Assembly (NCBI RefSeq): GCF_921293095.1
Contig: NC_060258.1
Coordinates: forward strand, 3,472,001 to 3,536,000
Length of the DNA: 64,000 nucleotides
From: Ischnura elegans
Lineage: Eukaryota; Arthropoda; Insecta; Odonata; Coenagrionidae
Reading direction: 5' to 3'
The translations under genes were made by a program, and so were the position numbers. Shown here piece after piece: positions 1-9,267 of this stretch. The notes under the pieces were generated by a model that worked only from the letters and a program-made list of their open reading frames with translations, was not told the origin of the DNA and ran no database searches. Within the stretch, counting starts at the first letter, position 1, and every line of letters starts with the position of its first letter.

Positions 1-532
1 CCAGAGGAAATAGGCGAGAAAAATAAAATAAGGAAAAGCACGTCCTGAAAAGACATAGGTCCCCATTTTACTGTTTAATTTTTTTAGAGACGCAGACGCA
101 ACTAAATTTTCCCTACAACTAAAAAAAAACAGATCCACCGAATTAATGGTCGTATTTGACAGTTTTAAATTCTTTTAAACTCATTACCTTACTAAAGAGA
201 AATGTGGGTGATCTACAGTTTAATAAATTGTAATATTTCACTTATAATGACTAGTGACTATTATAAAACTTTAATACATTCTATTTACTTCATATATCTT
301 CTTTTCCTTCAAATTTTACTTCGTGTCATGAGATGATGTGTCTAAATATGTTCTTACAATCGTTTCTACTGCTGCATGTCCCTTAAAATAAATTTTTGTT
401 GCCTTATGTGCGTAAGGGATGCTTCCAGAGGCATTTGAGTTTATTTTGCAGGAGATAGGAGAATGTCCATGGAGAGATAGTGCTCCCAAATGAAAAAACG
501 ACTTCGTTTTTCTCCACTAATTTATGTTGACG

Positions 533-572
533 GTACGACATGTTTCGACCTTTAGTGGTCATTTACGAGTAC
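533..572 (-). ncRNA. Decayed hammerhead-ribozyme-like motif of the PLE
   Basis: In the 3' region of the PLE, the minus strand reads a helix GACC...GGTC, directly followed by GAAAC and then ATGTC, enclosed by GTAC on both sides. This matches the compact hammerhead layout known from Penelope-like elements: outer stem, CUGAUGA box, stem II, GAAA, cleavage triplet. The CUGAUGA box is not intact; the equivalent bases read CGTAAAT. The motif is therefore probably inactive. Confidence 0.5.
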
Positions 573-829
573 AAAATTTTGTCAATAGTCGGGTAAATTT
601 ATACCAGGAAGGGACTTGAGAAGGTTGGAGGGGGAAGTGGGTGTTAGGAGGGGGGAAATAATAGGTGGCGGTTATGGTGAGGGATGGGAAAACCACTGCG
701 AGGACAGTGTTGATGACTACATGCAAAGGGTCATTAGTAAGGATTAGGGTGGATGTGGGTTATCAGTAGGTGTGGGTTTGAGTGGGAGGTTAGGGTTTTT
801 ACTTCCTTCAGTGTAGTTTAGAGATACTT

Positions 830-1318
830 TTAGGAGGGGGGAAAACCTTTAAATAGGATATCGTTAAGTAAGGTACATTTTCCCATATTCTTCCTTATTT
901 CAAGCTCTCCTTTCTTGTCCACCTTTTTTCCTTTGTTCTCGAAGTGAAGAATCTCCGGTATGAATTCGCTTACATGTTTTCCTTCCCAAAGATGTTTTGC
1001 GAAGTGGGACTGTGAAATATTGCAGTACCGGTAACATCTTTCTAGTTCTTTAATTCTGCTCTCGAATGCGCGTCCGGTCTGTCCCACATAAGCCGCTTCA
1101 CAGTCGTTGCACTTTAATTTGTAGATACCACTTCTTTCGAGAGGTTGTACTTTGTCTTTAGTGTTCACTAAGAACTTTTTAAGGTTATCACTGTTATGAA
1201 AAGCCACTCTATATTTATCTTTCGGAAAGAGGTTTCCTATTTTTTCCCAAATCGAGCCATAATAAGGTAATTTACACCATCGCAATTTTTCGCTGTTCAC
1301 TTTCCCTGGATTAAAGAG
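830..1318 (-). pseudogene. PLE C-terminal GIY-YIG endonuclease fragment
   Basis: An open frame of about 160 codons, entered from upstream without a real start; an in-frame stop lies close to the truncated 5' edge of the insertion. A GIY-YIG nuclease signature is visible: SGIYKLKCNDCEAAYVGQTG, with the GIY triad, a CxxC pair, the YVG triad and the following arginine (GRAF). In Penelope-like elements this domain follows the reverse transcriptase and cuts the target DNA. Here the reverse transcriptase is absent, so the piece cannot support transposition and is a coding relic. The frame has no internal stop or frameshift, which suggests a fairly young insertion. Other GIY-YIG proteins are possible in principle, but the insertion structure fits a PLE. 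Confidence 0.85.
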
Positions 1319-2041
1319 TAACTGTTAGTGCTAAGTTAGTTAGAGATAGTGCTTGCTATATATTCATTTAAATCGCAGTTAAATTATTATCCTATCAGTG
1401 AATGCCAGTGTCTTCTTATAATTAGGATTATGATCAACATGCGACAATTATTGTACCAAAATATTCTCTTTAGTATTAGTATGATATTTTATGATTGATA
1501 ATCAAACCAACAAAAACTCAATAAAAACCATATTACAAATCTTGTCTTTTTTTAATAATCAGGGGGAAACGTGCACCTGTACTCCTCCCCAAAATCTGGA
1601 TGTGTACTCTCGTTGTCTGAGCATTGTGCAACTAATGAAATTTTATTCTTTAAAAGGAAAAAGAATTGTTTTTTTCTAATTTTCGAGGAAAATATTCAAC
1701 GTTTAATGAGTGAAAGATAGTAAATTTTTGCTCCAGTATAATATAAACAATATGAGACCACCTCTAAATTTGTATAGGCTTCTTTTTTAAGTGAAGAGTC
1801 AGGGGGAGATAAGCGTAAGGAAGATAAGCAGGGGCGGTGTGGGGTGATTGGGTTTATCAGCTGGGCTTAAAGATCTTATCTTTTATCTCCTTATCCGGGG
1901 AGTCCTGCCTTGGAATATTTTGGAAATCTTTTGCTAAGAAAGGGATTTTGACAGGGTTCTGCTTCTCAATAACTGGATATAAGTTTATGAAAAATAGCAA
2001 TTTCGCAAGATAAATTTCTGTGAAAGGTGGGAACATCACAG

Positions 2042-5000
2042 TTTCATCATCATCATCATCACTGGTCAACAATCCTAGGATTGGTTTGACGCAGCTCTCC
2101 ACTCAGTTCTCCTATCAGCTAATCTTTTCACTCCTACGTATTTCTTCTCTTTCACATCTCTCTTTACTTGTTCCATATATTTTGTTCGAGGTCTTCCTTT
2201 TCCATTCTTGCCTGTACTTCGACGATTGTCTTCATCAGGCCATCATGTCTCAAGATGTGGCCTATAAGGTTGTTCCGTCTTCTTATTAAGGTTTTCATGA
2301 GGCTTCTCTTCTCTCCTACTCTTCTTAGGACTTCCTCGTTACTAACTCGGTCGATCCATTTGATTTTCATCATTCTTCTGTAGCACCACATTTCAAAGGC
2401 CTCCATCCTTGCTTTCTCCGCTGCGGTCATGGTCCATGCCTCACTTCTGTATAGGAGCATACTCCAGATGTAGGTTCTAATAAATTGTTTCTTTACATCC
2501 ATATTTAAGTTTCCCGCTGTAAGCAGGTCTCTCTTTTGGTGGAATGCTCTCTTCGCCTGGGCTATTCTGCTGATAATTTCTTTCTTGCTTCTCCCGTCAC
2601 TAGTTATCTTGCTTCCCAAATAACAGAATTCATCCACTTATATTAGTTTTTGCCTCCCTATTTTAATGTTGGTCTTGACTTCTTCTCTTCTGCTGCATAC
2701 TAAGATCTTGGTTTTCTTCGTGCTTAATTTCAGTTGATATCTACTCATTACCCTACCCATATTAACCAGAATATTTTTCAAATCCTTCTCTGTTTCTGCT
2801 ATAACGGCTATGTCATCGGCAAATCTTAGCATGCTTATTTTTTCTCCATGGATATTCACTCCCAATGCCTTTTCTTTGATTTCCTTAATGGCTTTTTCTA
2901 TGTAAACGTTGAAAATTACGGGTGACAATGTACAGCCTTGTCGCACTCCTTTCCTAATTCTTGGTTCTTCACAGCTGGGCCCTGATTTTATCACGGCTAC
3001 TTGGTTGTTGTATAAACTGTGGATGATTCTTCTGTCATTATAAAGAACCCCAATTTCCTTTAGGATTCCAAGCATTGTGCTCCAATCCACGTTATCAAAT
3101 GCTTTCTCTAATTCCACAAACGCAACGAATGTTGGCTTGTTCTTTTCCATTCTCTTTTCTATGAGCAGTGTTAGGGCCAATATTGCTTCCTTTGTGCCTT
3201 TGTTTTTTCTGAATCCAAATTGGTCCTCATCCAAGTACTCTTCTGCTTTTCGTTCTATTCTTCTATAGATGATCCTTGTCAGTATCTTTGATGCATGTGT
3301 AGTAAGGCTTATGGTCCTAAAATCTTGGCACTTCTCCGCTCGTTTCTTCTTAGGAATAGGGATTATAATGTTCCTCTCGAAATCCTTTGGTATCTCACCT
3401 GTCGAATACATTTCACTAATGATTTTGTATAGCTGGTTCAACGTCTTCTCTCCTGAATTTTTGATTAGTTCTGCAGGAATGTCATCAATGCTAGACGCTT
3501 TATTTATCCTGAGGTCTCTTACAGCCGCATCAAATTCCGATCTTAAAATTGGGGCTCCCATGTCATCGGCATACACTTTCCTCTCGTTTCCGATAGCATT
3601 CGTTCTGAGGCGACTTCCTTTGTACAAATTTTCCCGATATTCCTTCCATCTCTTCCCTTTTTCTTCATTTTCAATCAATAGTTCTCCGTTTTTGTCCCTA
3701 AGGGTATTACATCTTACGCCCCTTTCCTTCAAGTGGTTCCTCACTATCCTATAAGCGGCCGCTACTTTTCCATGTTTAAGATTGTTTTGCACGTCTTCGC
3801 AAATGCTTTTCATCCACGTTTCTCTAGCCTTCCGCGCTTTACGACATATTTCGTTCCTTATCCTCTTGTAACGATTCTGTCCTTCCTCTGTTTTCGCAGC
3901 CTTGTATTTTCTTCTTTCTTCAATGAGACCTAATACTTCCTGCGTGATCCATGGTTTTTTCATAACGACTCTTCTTTTACCAAGAACTTCCTCAGCTGCC
4001 GCCTGCAGACCACTTCTAATGGTTTTCCAACTCTTTTCCATTGGTTTGTTGGTCGGATCCTCCCCTATTTTATTTCCTACAGCCTCTTTAAAAGCCAGTT
4101 GATGCTGAACCTCCCTCAATTTTTCAACCTGCCATATGTTTTTCACGGCTTTCTTCAACTTTTTAAATTTAAGGTGGCATTTCATCATAACTAGGTTATG
4201 GTCACTATCGATATCTGCCCCTGGATAGCTTTTGCAGTCCTTCACCTGGTTCCTGAATCTTTGTTTCACTAGAATATAGTCGATTTGGAACCTTCTACGG
4301 TCTCCTGGCATCTTCCACGTGTATCTTCTTCGCAGGGGATTTTTGAATAAAGTGTTGGCAACCACTAGCATGTGCTCCGTGCAGAATTCAAGAAGCATTT
4401 CTCCTCTTTCATTTCGGTTACCCAACCCATATTTCCCAGTTATTATTCCGTCTTGACCTTCGCCGACGACAGCGTTCCAGTCCCCTAAAATAATAAGATT
4501 TTCTTCCCCTCTTACCTGCTTGATAACTTCCGCTATATCTTGGTAGACATCTTCTACTTCTTCGTCTTCATAATCTGACGTAGGCATGTAAACCTGTACC
4601 ACTACAGTAGCTACGGGTTTAGTATCTATCTTCACCATTACTATCCTTTCATTAAACTACAGGTAGCTTTTAACACGCATCCCGGCGCTCTTTCTAAGCA
4701 TTATGCCTACTCCAGCATTACCATTTAGCGATCCCGTGTGTATCATTCTGTAGCTTCCACTCCAAAAGTCTCCTTCCTGGGGCCACTTCATTTCGCTGAT
4801 GCCTAATACATCGAGGTTCATTCTTCGCGTCTCCACCTTCAAGTTCTCTAGCATACCGCAGGTATGAAGTGATCTGACGTTCCATGTTCCTATCCGTAAC
4901 ATTCTATCTCGTTTGACCGATGTACCCTCTCGAGTAGTCCCCGCTCGGAGATCCGAATGGGGGACTAGTTTACCTCCGGAATATTTTACCCGAGAGAATT

Positions 5001-5458
5001 CCATCATGTCATTATATTAATTGAGTGGAGTAGCTGTGACTCCTCGGGATGATAATGTGGTGGTTTCCCCTTGCCTTCCACATCGCAGTACTACAGCCGT
5101 TAAAGTAAATGTTACCACGCCCGTAGTGGAATGTGTGTCGCTGTACCGACCAGTATGGTCTCCACCTTCGCACATGTGAAGAAGAGCTGCTGCCCTCTCC
5201 CCCGGGTGATGAGAGGCATAATTGTTGGCGGCCTCCAGTCGCCAAGTCACGGTATCTTCACAGGTTTTGGTATCTTTTAAATGGCCTACCTTACCCAAGG
5301 GTAGCCCAATACCCCCTCAGAATACCGCCGCTTTTTGTCCACGACTGCTTATTCGACGAGAGAACTCGCTTATCTCGCAGCTAACCTCTATATCTAAAGG
5401 TCAACCCACCATCCGCAACCCGGTGGACGCACTCGGTGGCTTTAAGCTCAGCCACGAG
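2042..5458 (-). mobile_element. RTE-clade non-LTR retrotransposon (LINE)
   Basis: A 3.4-kb insertion flanked by a 7-bp target-site duplication ATCACAG (2,035-2,041 and 5,459-5,465). The right arm has the empty site near 36,020. The element lies on the minus strand. Its 3' end is a short ATG-type microsatellite at about 2,045-2,060, as usual for RTE elements, with a very short 3' untranslated region. About 450 bp precede the open reading frame at the 5' side. Its presence in one arm only dates it after the inverted duplication. Confidence 0.93.
2164..5007 (-). pseudogene. RTE endonuclease-reverse transcriptase, two in-frame stops
   Basis: One continuous frame of about 948 codons from ATG at 5,007. 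It is interrupted only by TAG at 4,657-4,659 and TAA at 2,638-2,640, with no frameshift. The N-terminus is an apurinic-type endonuclease: IGTWNVRSL near the start, then GDWNAVVGE, FQIDYILV and the catalytic SDHNLV. The reverse transcriptase follows, with the motif C FADDIAVIAE intact. Motif A reads FVELEKAFD, where the family normally has an aspartate before the LEKAFD stretch. This suggests a catalytic-site substitution in addition to the stops. The length is normal for RTE proteins. Database relatives are often mislabelled 'craniofacial development protein 2-like'. This copy is inactive. Confidence 0.92.
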
Positions 5459-5870
5459 ATCACAGCTTATAATATTTAATAATGTAGTAGGGCTGTTTTT
5501 CTTCAACTTGCGATGTGTAATAAAAAGAAGACGAAGTGATTAATTAGAAATTATTCCTTTGCTAAATATTGAGCACACTTGTGGTGTTCTTTCGACATAA
5601 TCACCTTGGCGATTGAGGAATCGGTCGTGCCCACACGATTTGCTAATTGAAATTTGAAATTGCCATTAATTTTGCCCTTGTCCTGAAGCTCATCGCCCGT
5701 TTGAAAATGATTCCATTCTAGTCACGTCTTCACTTCAGCGTAAAGAGAGAATGATGGATGAATGGAGATAAAAGGTACACCAATTGTGCTTGTCCGAGGA
5801 ATCTTTGAAAAGGAGCTAATACCCATTTTCAATGTATTTCAAGGTAACTTAGTCGATTCGGTAGTCCCAT

Positions 5871-5985
5871 GTTGTTGAAGTTTGTTCGGGATTGCCACCG
5901 GATAAGGTTCTCCATCTCAATTATCCGGTGGCAATCCCGAACAAACTTCAACAACATCATACGCCGGGAAAACCTCAGATCTTTC
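5871..5985. mobile_element. Small snapback (hairpin) insertion
   Basis: A 115-bp insertion flanked by a 14-bp direct repeat TTCGGTAGTCCCAT (5,857-5,870 and 5,986-5,999); the right arm has one copy of this site and no insertion. The first 85 bp form a near-perfect hairpin of about 35-bp arms. The arms begin GTTGTTGAAGTTTGTTCGGG and return from about 5,922; about 30 unpaired bases follow at 5,956-5,985. No coding capacity. The structure resembles the terminal palindromes seen at 22,961-23,175 and 54,559-54,702, but no hammerhead core is visible, so membership of the Penelope group is only a guess. Confidence 0.7.
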
Positions 5986-6344
5986 TTCGGTAGTCCCATG
6001 GTTAAGTAAAGTAACATAATTTAAGTGATGGTGTATAAGGGGAAGATTATTGAGAACTAAGGTAATTTATATTTCTTAGAGGAGATAAAGAAATGAGGAG
6101 GAAAACCTGGCGCAAGCATGCTTTCAATGAATGGCACCAAAAGGAATAAGACTGCGGTTCTTTTGACGAAAGAAAAATTACATTTTACTTGCCGTCCAGA
6201 AAGTGACCAAGCAAATATTTATAATTTTTTGATGTATTTCCACCCTTTGCGCCATCTGCTATTAAGTTGTTACTCAGGAACATTTTTCTATTTGAATACA
6301 AGAGGGAAGCACTTTTCCACATCATTTCAATGCGTATGACCCGT

Positions 6345-6368
6345 TTTGGCTCACATAGTCATCATCTG
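6345..6368 (-). ncRNA. Decayed hammerhead-like motif, left-arm copy
   Basis: Counterpart of the motif at 35,263-35,288. The minus strand reads CAGATGATGACTATGTGAGC followed by CAAAAC. The GAAAC box of the right-arm copy is therefore changed to AAAAC here, and stem II has an extra mismatch. It lies about 650 bp upstream of the ankyrin-like gene. Because both arms carry it, the parent insertion predates the inverted duplication. Confidence 0.45.
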
Positions 6369-6859
6369 GTACAAGAATTGTTCATTAAAAAAGTGTGGGA
6401 AAGTGTTACCATCTCTAATTTAAATATTTCGAACTGCCACCATGTGGCACCTGCATCTGTCGATTTTCATCAATTGATACTACTTCTTTTTTCTGTTTTT
6501 TCAGCAGCCTATTTTCCCATCTTATCATGTCACATAATAGATTTTCGAGCATATCATCTCTATTTTCATTCTAACCTCACTTCCCTCGTTATTATAGGCG
6601 CCGTAATAAACGATCGGTGCTCCTGCTTGGTAGAAAACAGACCCGACAATTTAAGCGTAGCTATATCTATTTTGGTCTCCTGCGGAATTGGTATTTCCAC
6701 ATAAAAATGATGGTTGTGAGTGATTGAATTTCAAAAATGCCATTCCAGGGCATTTTACTCATTAATTTGCGTTGCATAGTAAGCGAGATATTTTTTCTCA
6801 AATCTTACTTGAGCTGATTGTTATGTTTGCACACTGTTATTGACACCTTTCAAGGTAAT

Positions 6860-6888
6860 AATTTGATATTCATTCATTTTCTTTTCAG
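6860..6888 (+). promoter_or_regulatory. Probable splice acceptor of a 5' UTR exon
   Basis: A pyrimidine-rich tract ending TTTTCTTTTCAG sits 143 bp before the start codon of the gene at 7,032. The right arm keeps an equivalent tract ending TTTCTTTGCAG at 35,173. Both are followed by TCAA and by similar leader sequence up to the ATG. This suggests that the coding exon is preceded by an untranslated exon. It is inferred from conservation between the two copies; no transcript is available. Confidence 0.4.
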
Positions 6889-7031
6889 TCAATATTTCAT
6901 CCTTTCGTAGCAACGCTGAGATCGTGTGTTACTCCTCGCTTACCAACGCCACCACTCCTGGTGCCCATTGGAAACTCCCTGTATTCTGAATCCAACATAC
7001 TCTTAAATAATTATTTCATTTTTTCGAAATA

Positions 7032-8354
7032 ATGGCAAGCAACATTTCTGCTAGCGGTGCAGAGCAATTTGTTGAGGAGAGGCTTCTTGTTGGATTGGTA
7101 ACTGGTTCATTGCTTCATCATAAAGAGCTGCTGGACATGTTGGAAGATGTAGATGTACGTGGTATGCGGCAAAAAACACTTTTGCACGTTGGTGTAGGAC
7201 TTGGAAAAACTGATTGGGTGCAGGAGTTATTGGCGAGAGGGGCTGATACATACATAACAGATGACAGTCAACAGAATGCACTTTCCTCAGCCGAGGAGAT
7301 GGTGCGGCAGTTTCCTGATGATGTAGAACGCTCAAAAGTGCTGCAGTTGGTTACGTTGGTTCACAGGAGAGACCAAGTTATTTTGCGTCGTCTGGAAGCA
7401 TCTTCGAGTAGGAGCACTGATCATGTGACACCCTTGGCTACCCCAGAAAGTGATATTGCATCTCTCAAGTCCTCTGTGGACTCATTGAGGCGAGAGATGA
7501 AATCTCTTGTGCGACAGCTGAGCTCATCGCTGGAGGAACTGAAAGCACAAGTGTGTGGACGAGATGCACTTTTGCGTTGTCTAGAAGATGCCGTGACGTC
7601 AACAGCGGAGGATGTTACGTTGATCAAGTGTGGCGTTAGTGGGGAGGCATCTTTAAGTCAACCTACATCCGATCCGACCAGAGCAAGGCAGGAGTGCGTG
7701 GACGCCATGATGCGAAAGACGCGGATATTGTATGGAAGTGGAGTTGATGAAATGCGTAGATTGTATGAGAGACTGTATGATGGAGATGAAATCACTGCTT
7801 GCATAATTAAATATTTGTGTGGGGATGATCGGGTGAATGTGATAGTGGATTTGGAATCTGATGACATTGGAAGGATGAAGGAGAAATTTGTGAATTTGGA
7901 TGGGACTCAGAGGAATGGGAGCGATTGGGATGCATTGTGTGACTTTGAGAGTGAGACTGTATATTTGGGTGCAAAGGATTGTTCTGGTGAAGATGAGAAA
8001 TTCATATGTGCTAGGTTATGTTGGGCCCTCTCACAATTAACTCTTAAATTAGTTTTTGATAATGAGGGGAGGCCTTACAGCAGGGGAGATGTGAAACTAG
8101 AGCGTGAGTGGATGAGGGCTCTAGAGGAGGCGGAGGAGAGGAGGAAGGGTGGAGAGGAATTAGAATGGATAATAGCTTATGCATTGAATGGGAAGACACC
8201 GAAGGCAAGGGTATGTTGGCTTGCGGCAGCTGTCCCTCAGATTATCGCCTATTATGGATCCACAAAAGGAAGAGCTGTACTGCAACAACAAGCCCCTCTC
8301 CTCTTCTCTTTATATTCTAACAATGTAATGGGACAACTTCTAGCCAGTGCATAG
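7032..8354 (+). CDS. Ankyrin-like / coiled-coil protein with degenerate C-terminal domain, left copy
   Basis: 440 codons in one exon. Start ATG at 7,032, conserved in the inverted copy. Residues about 48-95 resemble an ankyrin repeat and part of a second (TLLHVGVGLGKTDWVQELLA, then GADTYITDDSQQNAL). Residues about 140-188 are predicted by pattern to form a coiled coil (SLKSSVDSLRREMKSL onward). Residues about 310-400 carry a conserved block: TVYLGAKD, then a helix LCWALSQLTLKLVF, NEGRPYSRGD and EREW. I recall a similar block in expanded arthropod families where the helix carries an HExxH zinc-protease-like motif. Here those positions read WALSQ, so any metal site would be lost. No signal peptide or membrane segment is seen. 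Function unknown. About 85% identical by eye to the copy at 33,644-35,029, with no frameshift between them, which argues for selection on the protein. Confidence 0.85.
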   Translation: MASNISASGAEQFVEERLLVGLVTGSLLHHKELLDMLEDVDVRGMRQKTLLHVGVGLGKTDWVQELLARGADTYITDDSQQNALSSAEEMVRQFPDDVERSKVLQLVTLVHRRDQVILRRLEASSSRSTDHVTPLATPESDIASLKSSVDSLRREMKSLVRQLSSSLEELKAQVCGRDALLRCLEDAVTSTAEDVTLIKCGVSGEASLSQPTSDPTRARQECVDAMMRKTRILYGSGVDEMRRLYERLYDGDEITACIIKYLCGDDRVNVIVDLESDDIGRMKEKFVNLDGTQRNGSDWDALCDFESETVYLGAKDCSGEDEKFICARLCWALSQLTLKLVFDNEGRPYSRGDVKLEREWMRALEEAEERRKGGEELEWIIAYALNGKTPKARVCWLAAAVPQIIAYYGSTKGRAVLQQQAPLLFSLYSNNVMGQLLASA

Positions 8355-9267
8355 GTGGGTGTCATATCTATTTCTCACACTTTTTTCATTACATCATGGT
8401 CTTAATTAAAACATTGAAATCACTATTTGAAGCTTTTTTAACCAATAAAGCGGTAATTAATAAATGTAAATGTAAACAAACTTTTCAATTATTGAGAGAT
8501 TTGTTCGTAATCTAATTTTCCATGATTTCCCAAAAGTGGGCCACTCATTGGTTTGGCATATAGAGGTGAAATGAAACTTCCGGTACCTTTGATCCTTAGT
8601 TGATCCTCTCATGTGTTTTATGAGTAGTTTGATTTAATGGGAGTGGGGATTTGTAATATTAAAATATTTAAATGCAATTTATTTTAGTCAAACATTCTAC
8701 TTCTCGATATTCCGAGATGCAGATTTCTTTATAAAAGATAACATGTATTGAAGATCTTATATCTCATAAGTTTAATAAAGGACGTACATATAGGAAAAGT
8801 CACGGCGTCAAATTCAATTTCAAGCATTTTTAACATAATTATAAACTTTCAAAACTACCAACCGGGTCCTTTGGATCCAGACCGTCGTTCTATGTTTAAG
8901 AAAGTGACTTCAAAACTAACAAACTCTAATCTAATGGATAAATATTGAAGTTAAATATAAAATAATATAAGGAAATTGAAGAGTGCCTATATTGAAATCC
9001 ATGATATATCAATCCAGTGATTCATATGTGAATTCTAAAAAATAGTGAAAGTCTTCCAACATTTTTCACTTAAAAAATAAAGGATTCTTGTAGAACATGG
9101 GTTTATTGGAAGATATTTGATAATTTTTGCTTATAAATACTGCAATTGCATTCTTGTAAATGAAGGTAATATTTCATCTACCTATAAATATTGACCTTAT
9201 TTTGACATTGCATTTTGTTTGTGATTGCACTACTTTTCATTCCATTAATTAGAATTTTCTTTTTCAG
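8355..9267 (+). other. Possible 3' intron of the ankyrin-like gene
   Basis: Directly after the stop codon TAG lies GTGGGT, a plausible splice donor. At 9,266-9,267 a tract TTTTCTTTTTCAG precedes AGATGAA. The right arm conserves both signals: AAG|GTGGGT at 33,707-33,705 and TTCTGTTTCAG|AGATGAA at 32,889-32,888. Splicing would place an AGA-TGA sequence after the last codon of the right copy. That would end its protein two residues after the left copy's end rather than 21. The signals are short and no transcript is available. Confidence 0.3.

Larger units (their letters stand above)
485..1341 (-). mobile_element. 5'-truncated Penelope-like retroelement (PLE)
   Basis: An 857-bp insertion flanked by a perfect 12-bp target-site duplication, AGAGATAGTGCT, at 473-484 and 1,342-1,353. 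The right arm has one copy of this site near 36,675 and no insertion, which proves the ends. On the minus strand it contains the C-terminal GIY-YIG endonuclease part of a PLE protein, a stop at 830, and about 345 bp of 3' untranslated sequence with a hammerhead-like fold at 533-572. The reverse transcriptase part is missing. Such 5' truncation is usual for PLE copies. Confidence 0.88.
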
